NCBI RefSeq assembly: GCF_018139145.2
Contig: NC_059485.1
Coordinates: forward strand, 15,003,698 to 15,067,697
Length of the DNA: 64,000 bases
Reading direction: 5' to 3'
Source: Gymnogyps californianus
Taxonomy: Eukaryota; Chordata; Aves; Accipitriformes; Cathartidae
The translations under genes were made by a program, and so were the position numbers. The notes under the pieces are model-generated. The model was given only the letters and a program-made list of their open reading frames with translations. It did no database searches and was not told the DNA's origin. Numbering within the stretch: the stretch's first letter is position 1; each line of letters begins with the position of its first letter. Shown here piece after piece: positions 42,970 to 57,359 of this stretch.

Positions 42970-45900
42970 AAAATGAGAAGTGCCAGTTATGCTGCAAGTT
43001 TGTAGAAGTTTAGTGGTTGAAAAAATTCCTTCTAACACCAGTCAAGAGTATATCTAGTCCTTTAAGAGCTGTTGCTCCTTTTGGGGCAAGTGAACCACGA
43101 AGAGTCTTAGATCATTCCATCTCACAACCAAAGAACACATGATCCAGTGTGCTGCCTCAGGATCAACCTGCACTACAAATTTCTGATATCAGAAGAAACT
43201 GCTATAGTTTACCAGAGACTAGTAATTTAACTAAAAAGAACCATTTTCTAAAACATTTCAGCAAATAAATTTTTTCTTTCACTTTCTAGCTTTTTCCCAA
43301 GAATTTTAAAAATTTATAAAAGTGAAGAAAACTGCTAAACAGAAGTTCTTCTGGATAAAATAAACTTTAAAAATTCCTATTTGGAGAAAATATTATCTCC
43401 CCCCGCCTTTTTTTAAGACCTTACTAATCCAAATTTGCAATATATTTCACCCAGAAATACATTCTTTGGGGGGCGGGGGGGAGGGAAGTATGTTTTAAAA
43501 CCTTCTTCCAGCTCTAATACAAGGCCATTTCCCACGTTACTCCTGACAGGACACCAGACTGTCATCTCCCATCCTTAGCACTTGGGGCAAAGGCACCGCA
43601 TGCAATAAAACAGAATGTTCAGTGAACCTGAAACCAGAGAGGGCCTTGTGTACACCATTTGGGCAGAAAAAACAATTCCATTCTCCTTCCCAGCAAATAC
43701 AAATTTTCTGTATCCCTTTCTGTCTATTACTGAAGACAGTTGGTCCTATAATGTTTCTTACACTGGGATTGTGAGTGTCACACTTTCCCTCCGTTCTTTT
43801 TCATTGACTAATCTCTTTCATTTTCTACAAAACAATGGTGGTGTAGACAAAATCTTTCACCCTCAAACCCTGTTTTAAATGTAATGAAATGCTGTCACAG
43901 AATAGCTGTTTGCATGCCACTACAAAAAGAATGCTGTCCTCAATCTCAGCTTTTAAAGAGTAAATGGAACATAAACAGTAGGAATGCCTAAAATTTAACT
44001 AAACCTATTAACTCTTCCTGGACAAACTGAAAATATGTTGTATTAGAATAACTTGAAAAACCTTTACCAACTCTTGATCATTCTTCTATAATCTGTAAAC
44101 AAATACAAACTTGTTGCATATTTTTTTGAACCCACACCAAGTGTAGAGGAAGAACAGCCTAATTCTGGTAGGAATAACCTGTAAAATATTTACAGGAAGA
44201 AAAGAAAGAGAAGAAAAGCAATAGATAATTTTTTAAAATATACTCAACAGCAAACTTAGGTGCTACACTGAGTTTCTCATGCATAAATACCCGCATAAGG
44301 GTAAAACTCTTTAGAATTTTAAATTTTTAAAAAATGCTCATTAAATCAAAAAAAATACGCTCAAAACAGCACCTGTTTTTTCCTGCTGCACCAATCAAGT
44401 TATTTCTCAGAGAGAAAGAGCTTGTGAATGTCTTCTAGGCATTATTTGATTAAGTTGACAATATTATGTGAGCAATGGTTGAGTACCCACTGTGCTGTAC
44501 TTTTGACCAAATTGATTTGTGTAATGAACACTTGCTCTGTCTCTTCTCTAGCCTGAATAGGGCTCTTGATTTAACCAGTGCTGCTGGAAACCAAGTGAAT
44601 TTACAGCCCCCACAGTCATTCTCTCTCAATCTGGAGAGAATAGCAGCAGCAGCACATGAGCAAGCATAATTCAATACATTGTGCTATAAGCGCAGAAAAT
44701 AATATCAGAGAGCTCTGCAATATACCTGTTTGATTTGATTTGTAAACCTGATAAAAAAGCAATCGAGAAAAGTTCAGCAGAAAAAAATATATATGCGTCC
44801 TGAGCGAAAAAATAACCATACTGACTGTGTACAAAGAACTGAAAAAATCACGCATAGTAAATCAACCTCGTACTTTCTTTGGATAATATTGCACATTTTC
44901 CATTTAAAAAGGATCTAGATTCTGAAAAGTTACCTTTCCATTAAAAAGTGAGCAAAGAGAATAATTTAAAACTGTTTTGGACTTTCTGAAAGTACTGTTT
45001 CCCAAATATACTACGAACAGTGTACTGACAAATCCGATGGGCTTGTCTCTTTCCTGTTTTCTTAAGTAGATTGACTGATTAATTAATCATACTGGTTTTG
45101 ATAAATTTATATTCTGAAAAGTCCCAGCCCTGCAATGTGCTTCCCAGAAGCATAACAACATAGAGGAAAAGGAGTTATCTACGCAGATACATCTGTTTGT
45201 ACTTAAATGTTTACACAAAGGTGTACACATGAAAAAACTCTATCACTGTGCTTTTTTACAACTGTGATAAACATTACCAGAAGTATCAGTGACTTTTCTT
45301 GTCAACTGCATCTCTGTTATCCTTTTCTCATAAGTAAAGATCAATAGTAAAGTCTCATTGCTTTCAGGATATTACAAGGTGAGATTATTTTTTCAAATCA
45401 GTTCTAAAGATAAAAATATTCTAAGTATCTCATACTGCAAGGCATGCAGCTCCTGCCACATCAATTTATCCCCTTAAGAATCCATTTCTGAAGACAATGT
45501 GCACTGTTCTTTGTTCTGATCTAGTGCAAAGTGCACATAGATGTGGGACTTGCCATTATGCACAAAGAAATGTAATAGTATAATCATGACTGCATTTGAT
45601 AATGTTGCTAAACTTCCAGTGTAACTGTAAATATTTCATACTCTAGGAACGCTTCGTTTCAGAGACACTGAGACTTAAACCCTGCAGGGGAAACCCTGAC
45701 CCTCTTGTTTTCAATGGTAGAATTCCCTTTTATTTCAGCTGGGTCAGGACTTCACCTCAATATTATATCCACTTGACAAAATAATTTCACCATTCCCATT
45801 AATTTCACTCAATTTCCCAGATTACAAAAGGTATAATGTTCTTGTTTTCATATCCTTTACAAAAAACATTTTACTATCCAAAGCACCAAATGAAAACAAA

Positions 45901-46410
45901 CCACAGCAATTACTTTGTCACCATACCCTATGACAGTTCTGAAAAGAAACATACAGAGCAGCCAAGTCCCTGTTCTGCGAGGCCATTTTGTCCCATCTTT
46001 AAAGCACTGAGCTATCACACTGGCTACTGTCCAGTCTATTAGTGTGTAAGAGCAGTCCTCCCTTCCTTTTCACTACTGGCAAAAGTCTGTTAGATGTTCA
46101 ATTGTGCCTATTATTCTTATTAATAAAATACATCTTTCAAAGTTGAGACGAAATGTGAGACACATACGCTTAGCTTGCAAGCTGTATGGTGTTTTGGTGA
46201 CCCAAGTGATGAAGCTGGACAGACCAGCAAGCCTGATTGTTTTGTACGGGCAGAATAGATTTATTCATAACATTGCGTTTCACAAGAAAGCAATTGCTTC
46301 ATGTAGAATGGCATATAGAAACAAAGGCAAAAAAAAGTGGCTGCTCTTCTGTATGAGCTCGTCCAAAATTCTAACAACCTAATGAAAGTATTTGCCTGAA
46401 ATACATTTTG

Positions 46411-47048
46411 TGTCAGACAAGGAAGTTCACCTTTCTTTTCTCCCAGATACAGGGGACCAGAATAGCCCCTACACAATTCCAGTTCCACATGTCTCATACT
46501 ACATTGAATATAAGTGCATGTGGTCTGAGCAGTAATGGATTCTGACAACAAAGCTTTATTGAGGCAGTAAGAAAGATGATGAACGATGCGCCCATACGGC
46601 AACTCACCCAATCACCAATAGCAAACACTGGATCATAAGCGATGCTATGGCTCCGGTGGGCTGCCAGGGTCCCTTGGTGTCCGGCTCATCTGGCAGCAAC
46701 AGCCAACCGTGGAAATGCCTTTTGAATGTGGGCAAGAGTTGCCCACCCCTTGACTCCACCGCCAGCACTGTGATTTGAGAGAATCGTACCTTACATGAGT
46801 AACATGGGCGGCACCCTGCCTACGCTGCTGATGTCGGTCAGAGGCAGGATGTTGGCAGTCTGTCTACACTGCCGATATTGGTCAAGGGGCAGGGTGCCAG
46901 GAGGCAGGGTGTCAGTGCACCTTTTTTAAGTGAGAAGAGACAACCACCTCTCCTCTGGAATATTTTATGTTAGAGGTCCTTGATCAGTCGGATTAATACA
47001 ATTTACTACCAGGAAGACAATGTAAGGTGGTTGACTCTGACTGGGACA
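46411..47048 (-). mobile_element. Probable solo LTR of a second endogenous retrovirus
   Basis: This GC-richer block has LTR traits in minus orientation. It shows TGTCCCAGTC at the start, CTTGTCTGACA at the end, and a polyadenylation signal in the context CAATAAAGCTTTG (plus TTTATT at 46555-46560), which is typical of a retroviral R/U5 border. A roughly 43-bp imperfect tandem duplication lies in the upstream part (46816-46858 and 46860-46901), as in U3 enhancers. TTTG flanks both proposed ends (46407-46410, 47049-47052), compatible with a 4-bp target duplication. I do not recognise the family and no TATA box is clear. Boundaries are inferred. Confidence 0.6.
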
Positions 47049-50000
47049 TTTGTTTTAGATATACTCCAACACACAAGCATACCCCAGCAGAATCCCTTAA
47101 TCCAATTTACAGACAAATGAAAAAGAACCTGAATAATTTTGTGCTTCTCTTCGGCAGTTTCTATGGTTCCTGCTATTGAACATGCTTTGGGGCTTCAGCA
47201 TACTGGGTATTGTTCCAGGTTGAAGACTTTAAAGCAGTACTGATTATTTCTTTCATTTCTAGATGGATGCATTCTGGATGCTGATACCACAGGCTACAAG
47301 AAAGTACTGCTATTATTGTGATAGCTTATGCATGGAAAGCTAGCAGCCTAAATAAGAGATCATTAATTTTGAGGACAGATAGGAGCAATAAGATAGGTTT
47401 CTTAAGCTTCTGGTACTGCAGGGCAACCAAAGAGTTATTAATTACTTGGCTACATTAATTATTTCCCCAATCTATCTTCCTTAACAATATGGAATATAGC
47501 CCTTACATAGTGTTTTACGTTGCCATTGCTGGCTCAACATTTTTCTTCTAAAATAGTCAGCAGGGTATCAGGGAATAGCATATCAATCATGTTTGGAGTG
47601 GAATCACCAGAAACCATAAATGTTTTGGATTCTGAACATGTTATCTCAAAACTTAGGCAAAATTTGCTGGTCTAAAAAGCAGATATGACTTTAAAAAGAA
47701 TATTCGTAATAGGTTTTAATAGAGTTTTGAGTAACTAAGCAGTTGCCAAGTTCAGTTAAGGACATCCAATTGACATCAGCATATCAATAACTTGAAACGG
47801 GAGAAGGAATTATAGTAGGTTGCCTTAATGCATTATTTATTGTTTGCATCGATTCAATAACTATTTGTGACTGCCTACTGATCCCATCCATGAATATCAC
47901 AACAATTAACAAAACCATTCTCTAATCAGCTACATCCTGCCTCCATTAGCCAAGAAGGAAATGCATACACTCTATGCACATTTTTAGAAGTTCATTCTAC
48001 ACCTACAAAAACTGAATTATTGTGATATTTTCACAAGATAATTTAAAAATAAATTCCTTGGGTTTATCCTTAAACAAAATTTAAGCAGGCACACTAGGAA
48101 ACTTTCAAGGTCAAAGGACAAAAGCATTCATTTAATCCAAATGAAATATCTTAAGTAGTGATACATACACACAAAGAAATATTAAATTAATTTTGTTATT
48201 CCTCTTTCATCTGTTAGTCAGAAGACTGTTATTTCTGATGTAATTCTTGTTGCTCTTTCAAAGGACTTCAATAGCAGGAATGAAGTGTTTAAAAATAACT
48301 TTGTTTCAATACTTGAAAGACTCCTGTAAAATCCAGACAGGCAACAAATGAAAACGTATCAAAAAAATACCATGAAAACAAATTCAGACATCTTGATCAG
48401 AGTTGATTAAAGGTTTTTTATCATTTGAATGGGAGCTCTAGCTTCACATTGCACAAGCTTGTTTGATAAATCTATCAAAGTATTACAAGAACAAAAAGCT
48501 ATCAGTATCCTCAGCACTAAAAAATGACTTGCTCATGTCATTTTTGCCCACAAATGACTCAACACATTTACATCCTAAATTCATCTCTGTTAATTCTCTC
48601 ACGATGGAACTTGTTTCCTCTTGTGTGCCTAAAAAGAAACGTAATGCTAAGGGTGTGGTTTCACGATCAACTAAAGCCTCAACGACACACCTGACACAAA
48701 GTCCTGCCTTTCATGCCACCTTGGGACTCAGGTTCCTTCCACCCCACCTTGTGTTTACTCCAGCGCTTGTATAGATGAGTGTTGGTTCAGACCCATTGAT
48801 CCAACTGGAAACGTAAACTTCATAAAATGAGTTTGTGAGCTGATCCAATTCACAACTGAACAAAGGGACATAAATACATAGATGACGTTGGGTAAGAGAA
48901 AGGTGGAGGACAGGCCTATTTCCTTCTGTGGCAGCACAACCTTCGCTCACCTTAAGCCAGTTTGGAAACTGCCGCTTACCCCGACCCCAGAGAAGGACTT
49001 CAGGGATTATGGAGTTATACAGATATTATATAAAACAGGAGTTGAAATGCTTCCTCTGAAAGTCTTAATAGGGAATGGATATGATACATTCTAAATATGA
49101 AAAATACAGATCCGCCATCTAAAAATGTGCACCAGTAAGTAACAAAGTTTAAGTGAAGAGGGGTAAAACAGATGAAGAAATATAGAAATGTTTTGTAAAG
49201 CTTACAGGTAAATATGCCTAATAGTTATGATAGTTCTAAAACACCTTCTTCTAAGTTACACTTTGAAAGGCAATCACATACTGGCCATAAATCAGGACAC
49301 AATGCTCTTGAGACCAAGACTTTCTGACTGATGCAAAGCTTGTGGTAATAACCTGGTTACTGGAAATCCACTCATTCTCCCTAAATAAGTTCTCCTATCC
49401 AACTCAGTTATTACTTTAATAGGTGAAGAAATTATTCACAAAACAACATAACTCAATACACAGGAAGGCGACTGTACTTTTACCTGTGGTCATTCATTCA
49501 TGCACAAGCATCACTGTTATAAAATAGTATGAGATTCTTCTCCTAAATGTTCAAATTAGCTTAAAAATTCTTGCAAGTATTATACCTCATAAGTCAACAT
49601 TACAAAAGGCTGCAAAGCTGCAATAAAGCTTATTAAATTTTTGTTCTGGCAACAGGCTCTATCCGAACAAATATATCTTTTAAAGTCTGTGACTACCTTG
49701 TACCATGCTGTGACATTTAACGATATTTGTCACAGCTTCAAAGGACATTACTTTCTTTAAAAGAAAGGGAAGAAGTGTCTTTAGATGGAACATTTGCAGG
49801 TTTGGCTACAAAGAGTTGTTTAGAAAGCAATATTTACCCTCAGCTGGAATCAATGTACTCTAGTTGCTGGAATTCCCCCCTGAACTAGACTTATGTCATG
49901 CATGTAAAGTCCCTTTTTGTAAGACTTGTGTTGACACAACCAACTGCCGAGTGAACTTGTGAGAGCAGAGTTTCATGCTGAGAGAGAATGGTTGATTGCT

Positions 50001-51319
50001 ACAGTGCAAGCTCATGAAAAGAAAGAAAACGTGACAGCATGATAAATGTTTTTTCATTGTTTGACCCCTCACCTATTCGTGAATTTCCTGCTGTGACTTT
50101 CCATTTGCTCACTTGCATGTCTTAGCCCAAGGAGTCAATTCTTGAACCCTCTGAAACACAGAAGAATTTGAGGGTTCTCCATGTCACAAAAAGACACTTT
50201 CTAAATCACATTGTTCTTTTTATACTGAGGTATACACCAACTTAGCGTTAACAGCAGCTCAGCTCCTACACAGGATAGTAATTTTTCAAACTTAGTTTAC
50301 CGCCATTCCATGAAAAAATAGCTGGATTCGTTTTTCTTATTGGTTATGTTTGGTACTCTCGTATCTTAGCATGTTGCAACCAAATGCAAGCAGCATTTCA
50401 GAAGAGATCCAACATTTTGAATGGAAAAGCATGTCTGTGCCTGCTGTTCTCTGATGCTATCCTTTCTATAGAACACTAGATGCACTGTCACTGTCAATGG
50501 AATGGGCCCAAAGTTTTCTGCTAGCCCAAAGTCAGAGAAGTCCATGTCATGGAACATTATGCTTTATGTAAACCAGAAGCAGACTTTCTCATTCTTCTCT
50601 TCAAGCTCATCCAACACCTTTCCTTCATTAACGTGGAAGACGATTTAAAGCTTTAGAAAATATCCCTTCTTCCTTCCCTTCTCCCACTTAAAAAAAAAAA
50701 GAAAGAAAAAAGAAAAATCTAAAGAGTACAGGATGGTTCAATGAATTTGTAAATGGGTTAAATCACCAATTCAAATCTAGCTGTGAATGCTAATCTTATG
50801 GTGAATTCTGCTTGATCATATGAAAGCTGCTTGTTACAGAGCTTCACCAATGTAGCTGTTACTGCAGAATTGGGCAACAACTTTGATTACTGACACTCAA
50901 GTCGAAGGAAACATCTATTGAAGAAGTGGAAACAGAACTCAGATCCCCTTGAAATCAGGTTTTCCTTTCCTGGAAATGTTCTCGGGAAAGAGGGCAAAGA
51001 AAACATTCTCTAATAGCAACCCTTGAATCAGGAGAGCTGGCACTGACAGTTTAAAGCTATTTCCTATCTTTCCCTATTTCTCACAACGAGCTTGCCAACA
51101 GACCTCTTCCCTTGTTCATCCTCAAGCACAGCAACGAGAAATTCCTCAGTCAAGATATACCTGTTTTCATCTAACATCTGTACAGAGAAGCCATTAGCCA
51201 TAATAGTCTCAAACAGTTTTGCTATCTGTAGTTCACTTCACCAATCAGTACAAGATGTTACAGCCATGCTCCCTCAGCCATTATTACAGAGTTTCATCTT
51301 CTGAGTTCTCAGAAATGGG

Positions 51320-51955
51320 ACTCAATCTAGTAATGTTGTTTGCAGAAGAAACAAAGCTGAGTAGAGTGACTGATACACCAGAGGGCTGTGCTGCCATGCA
51401 GAGGGACCTCGACAGGCTATAGAAATATGCCAAGAGGAACCTCATGAAGTTCAACAAAGGCAAGTGCAAAGTCCTGCACTTTGGGAGGAACAACCCCATG
51501 CACGGAGGAGTGACTGGCTGAAAAGCAGCTCTGCAGAAAAAGACATGGGAGTCCTGGAACACAAATGGAATATGAGTCAGCAATGTGCGAGGGATTGGAG
51601 TATCTGACAAACAAGGAGAGAATGAGAGGGCTGGGACTGTTCAGCCTGGAAAAGAGAAGACTCGGGGCGGGGGAGGGAAGTGTCTTATCAATGTGCGTAA
51701 ATACCTGATGGGAGGGAGTAAAGATGAAGGTTTTGGACTCTTGTCAATGGTGCCCAGTGACAGGACAAAAGGCAATGAGCAAAAGCTGAAGTACAGGACA
51801 TTCTGTTTAGATGCTGGAAAAAAAAATTCCTGTGAGAGTGATCTAACACTAAAACAAATTTCCCAGAGAGCCTATGGAGCTCCATCCTGGGAGGTATTCA
51901 ACACCTGACTGGACACAGTCTTGAACAATCTACTCTAGTTGATCCTGCTTGATTT
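51320..51955 (+). mobile_element. CR1 LINE fragment reaching close to its 3' end
   Basis: The plus strand reads FAEETKLSRVTDTPEGCAA, then QRDLDRL, a stop, NLMKFNKGKCKVLHFGRNNP, then after an internal deletion FGLLSMVPSDRTKGNEQKLK. It continues to the late region with the nucleotide tail GTCTTGAACAATCTACTCTA and GATCCTGCTTG. Stops and frameshifts show it is dead. The final part and the short 3' repeat are missing: at about 51955 the sequence passes abruptly into an unrelated GC-rich block. The 5' limit is approximate. Confidence 0.9.
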
Positions 51956-52290
51956 GTCAGCAAATCAAGATCAGGGCCAGTGATGATAATCAGGCTTGGA
52001 CACAGCCCAGTGATTGGCAGGCAGGTACACAGTGATGGGGCAGGACCAAGGTCAGAACAGGACATCAATCAGCAGGTCAGAGTCCAGTTCAGCAGGTCCC
52101 ATGGCCCAGAAGGGCAGGGCTGGGGCTGAGCTGCAGACCAGTGCTCCTACACTGTCGCTGAGGCAGGGGCTGGGGGCCCTGGGCTGGACTGAAATGGAGC
52201 TCCTGGGCCATGGGTAGGGGTGTGCTGGGAAGCCCAGGGGAGGCTGAGCAGGGCCAGCAAGGCCCTCACGGCCCTGACAGGGATTGATTC
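51956..52290. other. GC-rich block of unknown origin next to the CR1 fragment
   Basis: The block has many CAGG, GGGCTGG and CCCAG words and contrasts sharply with the AT-rich intron. It starts where the CR1 3' sequence breaks off. A 67-codon open reading in it has no recognisable family. It may be an uncharacterised avian repeat or a part of a composite insertion. Confidence 0.5.
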
Positions 52291-55200
52291 ATAAAGGCTG
52301 ATGCCAGAATATCATAAGAAAACAACATGCAAAGGAAGAAGATCTAAAAAGGGAGTGGGAAAAATCTTCATTTGGATGGGCAAAAATTTCCTGCTTGACA
52401 GAAATTAGTGCTCTTGTGCTCTGCAAATTATGTATGCAAATACATTTTATTCTTACATAACAGACTGGTTCTCCTTTTCTGACTCATAGTTGCTCACTTT
52501 ACTCAATATGCTTTTGGTTTTAATTTAACAGCACTGCATTAAGTGGGTTCTTTTATTTTGAATACTGTCATCAACAATAAAGTTTCTGCAGATCAAATTT
52601 ATGCCCTTCAATTCAATGATGTAAATCCAATCTCTTTTGATTATTCTTCATTTGCACCTGTCCAGCCTCGCAGTATTGAGAATGCTGCTCAAATTTACCT
52701 GCCTTGGTTCACAAATCTGTTGCAAGTGCATATGAAGAAAAAGAAAACAACAGGTAGTCTCTAAGCCACATCACCTCCAAAAAAACTAGTTTACTAACTG
52801 AACGAAATACTTGCTATTGGTATCATTCATGCTTTAATAATGTAATACAATGATGATAAGATTTGGAGTTACTTTTCAAACAGAACTTTAGTCTAAACAA
52901 GTGAGAAAAAAATTAGTTTAGTTGTTACTTATATGAGAACCCACACAACAAAAAATTCCAAAATATCAGCAACAGCTCTTAGTTGCTCATTGCAATTATC
53001 TGGGCCAATCTTGCATTCTCTGCACACACTATTTCTTCTGAAAAAGTATTATTTCTAATACCAGGCTTCACAAATGTAATCATGCAAATGGTTATCCTGA
53101 TCCAGTATCAGACATCAATTACTTCAAAAGATGCAAGAAACCCTCTAGAAAGGCAACTATTCAGCAAAGCTCCCCCCTCAAAAAAAAGTTCTCTCCATTA
53201 CCCCAAGTGGGAATGTGATCTTTCTGAAATATGCCCAGATTACCTCTTAAAATATTTTGTATACCTTTTTCTAAGTAAAGATCGGGTTATTATTCAGTTA
53301 ATTCATACTTGGTTTTATGCTACATATATTTATGCATTTGTAAAGACATGGTTTTTCACTCCTTCCTCCACCATATATGCCAACCATATGTTATTTCATG
53401 AAAGCACTTAACTGTCTTGGAACACATAGCTTCCGCAACATTCTTCACCTACATCTGTTAGGGGGTCTTGTATGCATTGCATTTTAAAAAATTATTTACA
53501 AAAAAAATCAAATCAGGAAGTCCCTTTTTCCTCTTGTACTGTCATGCTTAGTGCTTCATGAAAATCCTCACAATACTAAAAAGTGGTCAAAATTTATACA
53601 CCTTGTTAATCTTTACAATGATCTTGCAGGAATACTACAGATGTACTAAGTGCACCCAGGTACTTTCTGAGGTATACAAACTATCCCATACACATTGAGA
53701 AGCATGTTTTCAATGACTTTGTGCAAAAGAGAAACAAACTCTTAGACACAGAAAAATGCAAGCCTTCACACCTTTGCTTGAAATTGCAGTAGAATAAACA
53801 TAATGTAAACACACTGCCAGCAAATGACAACTGTACGTCATCTTTTCCCATTACTGTTCTACAACATCTAGCATCTGATGGCCATAACCCAAATAAAAAA
53901 GACACTCTTCAGAGAGGAAGGACTAACGTGCTACAGGAAGGCACTCCAGCATAATCATTTTTCTCATTGTGGATTGATTTACATAGTTATACTATTTTCC
54001 CTTTAAATCTTACTTGTATATCTAAGATTCCCATATTCCTCTCTTGCACATTCTTTTTACATATATATAGTACACAGTATAATAAGTATAACTATATAAA
54101 TAAATAAATGAAATATTTATGTATTTCTTTTTTGTGCAATCATGATTACTGCATCATCTGTTAGTTCTTCGGATTTTTATTCCTTTCTGCATTATGGTGT
54201 CCATTCCACCATTTATCCTGAACCTGCGTAGCATAATTGAAGTCTCTCTATACACACATTGTTTCACATATTAGTAACTGTAAGATGTAATGCTCACCAG
54301 ATTCCTTGAACTACAATTAAAGTCTACTTTACTATTTACTGCCAATTGAAAAGAAAAAGGAACGTAACTTAAGGAAAACTGACAAAAGAATACTATTGCC
54401 AGATGTCTATCACACAGCTTTATCAGCCACCACCCTCTGTGGGAACAATGCCAGTTTCTGATATCCCAAAGCCAGTCTTTCATGAAACTTCAGGAAATAT
54501 TCTTCTGTTTTTTTCATTGTATTTCAAACCTCTACTGCAAAAGAAAGCCCCACCAATCCTTACAAGTCAACCATCTATGCAGGTTAGTGGACTGAAACCG
54601 AAAAAAAGGGGGAAAAAAAGAAAATATTTTTCAGTTATTTTCTTGAACCCTGCTTCTAAACCTAAGCTTATCTCCCTAGCTTGTATAAGATCTCAGCCAA
54701 ACAGATTTTTAGTTTCTTCAGTGATTTAGGGACAACCAAGTACATTCAGCTTCAATGCTGTTATAGAAAACATTTGGTAATCTAAAATATACTCAAAAGA
54801 AACCATTTCATGGTTCTTTTTTGTTCTCTTCTAGGTATGGAATTTTCATTCTACTTCATACTCTTACTGCATTTACCGCTTTTTAAGGAAAAAAGGGTTT
54901 AGTCATTCAGTTTGACAACCAAGCCTACACTGTATATACCATACTTCAGGAATGTGAGGAAATCACAGGAGTTTTTTAATCTATAAAGACAGACTTTATT
55001 CAGGATGAGCTAAGAAACTTCTTTTTGTGAGTAGAACTTAGACACTAATGAGAGGAGTTACAGCAATAATTAACAGCTATTGGGAGTAGAACTCATTTAG
55101 AAACATAATAAACTGAGAATACTTAAACTGACTTCATCCTGAGAAAGGTAAAAGAATAGCTTACAGAAATATGGCATGAATTGCATTTACATTTAGTATC

Positions 55201-57338
55201 ATCTAATTTTGTAACACCTTCCCCTTCCTCTACTTCTAAAGGAAATACTGTCAAAATTGTTCTTTGTCGGACTTCTGGAAATGGATTTACAACTAAAATT
55301 GTAAATTATAACTTTTACTGTCTGCTCATTTCCATCTCAGTAAAGAATTCATCTGCTCCAGAACACTGTGCATCTCTTGACTACTCAATAACTAGAGAAA
55401 AAGTATCACAAGCATTTTTAATTATTATTTACCTAGTGAAAGAAAGAAAAGCAAGTCAAAAAATGAGACTCACAAATGGTAGGTACGATTTGAAATTCCT
55501 TCAGTTATTTGCATAACTATCCAACATGTTTTAATGACTGTAGTTATGAGATTATATAAATTCATTAAGAATATATATTTATTAACGCATATACTCAAGA
55601 CTCTTACTCTTCTCCGATTAGAATGTCAGGTGAACATTTCAGCTGAAAGAAAACGAATTGTGAGCTAAAGATGAGCAGTTCTGTCTCACCTGACTTATTC
55701 ATGTGAAGAGCCTCTGATAGACATTGTGGGGTGCATGTATTAAACTAGAAACCACACCATTGATTTTTTTCAAATTTCCTTTAAATAAAAGGGAAGAAGA
55801 AAAGGTTAATTAGGTTCCCCCATGCAATTCTATTAAGAATATCCACAATTACTGTAGCATGAGGAGGATATTTAATTAAAAAAAAAAAAAGGAAGAGGCA
55901 CTATTGAAATATACAGCTAGTCAATCAGAATGACTGAACAGCTGTGGCTGCATTAATGTAATGCAGGCTCTGAGAATATTATAGCAAAAAAACCCCTAAC
56001 AAACAAAATACACAAACTAAGTTTCTGCCCAGAAGTATGATACAGAAAGCCTCATAACCTAATATACAAGTATGAGTTGGTAATATATAGTATTTTTTTG
56101 TGTTATCATCAAAATCCTGTATTTTGTAATACCAAGTGGCATTTGACAATATGAGTCATATATCCGTAACTTGATACACTGGCCTACCGGGGTTTTGTTA
56201 TTTGGATTTCTAGCTTGACCAATTGTCCCAAAATAAAATAAACCATCTCAAAATTTGTTAGGGAATACTTTATTTTCAGAGACCTTATGGAGGCTTTTAC
56301 AAGATGCATATTTCACTTTCTGTTCTCTCACAGGTATTCTGTGCTAATTCTGTCAGGGCAGAAACTGCTCGCAGTGTTCTTAGCAAATTTAAATATGGTC
56401 TTAAACTAAAAATAATAATCTACAGAGATTTACTAAAGATATATTTGCACAATCCAAACACTATCAACTTTTAAATTGTATCTTACTAAGAACAGAATGT
56501 GTTGATTTTCAACATCTAAAAATAACAGTAAAAAAGATGGATGTATCTGTATCAAATATTTTCCCGTAGACATTTTTCTTGCTTAATTCCCCAAAACTAC
56601 TTAATATCCTCCAAATACAGGTGTACTTCATTGAGAGAATAAATTGGAAGTAAAATACTTCTTTTGTAACCAGAGAGCAGAGAAGGCTGAAAGCAAGTAT
56701 CAACAGTCTGCAAATAAAAGTTTTTCATATTTGATTCCAGATTTTATTAACTGCTTCAATTTAGCCTGGCCAAGACATGGCACTTCATTGAAAAGAGTGG
56801 AACTGACTCAAAAGATTAATTACAGTAAAATTATCCTAATCTGTCATAAGCTCTGATATAGGAGTAAGAGGAAGTAATTTGCTTCAGTAAAAAGCAATGA
56901 TCACCAAAGCATGAAAATTAACACTTCACAGAGGTAGATATTAAATGAGAAATATTAGCTGCATCAGCATATTGGAGACAATTATAAACTGCAGAGGACT
57001 TCTAAGGCTGAGAAATACTATCGTTTATTACGATAAAGTCAATTTTATCATTCAGTAAATGCTCACTTTGTGAATTTAGCACTGTATTTCTTTCTCCTCA
57101 AAGGTAAAGTGCATTACTGCTTTATAGAATTTATACCACTTTTGTTTCCTTTATGCATTATTGCTTACTTTATCTCATGGAAACTTATTAATACAGAGAA
57201 GGCAAAAAATCACTGAGTATTACTTTTATTACTGACTTTGAGTACACAGACAACAACTGACATGCTCTTCAGAAATTGTATTAGTCAAAGAGTTTTTTCT
57301 CAGTTTCAGTCAGTGAGCACTTACAAGTAGATGAGAGC

Positions 57339-57359
57339 TTTTTTTTTTTTTTTTTTTTT
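57339..57359. repeat. Poly-T run (21 bp on the plus strand)
   Basis: Uninterrupted T run; poly-A in the direction of the gene. Confidence 0.9.

Noticed and set aside
46261..46611. 116-codon minus-strand reading
   Set aside because: Covers the proposed R/U5 of an LTR and its flank; no gag, pol or env signature.
52983..53411. 142-codon open reading on the plus strand
   Set aside because: No recognisable domain, AT-driven hydrophobic composition, no promoter or splice context; likely chance in an intron.
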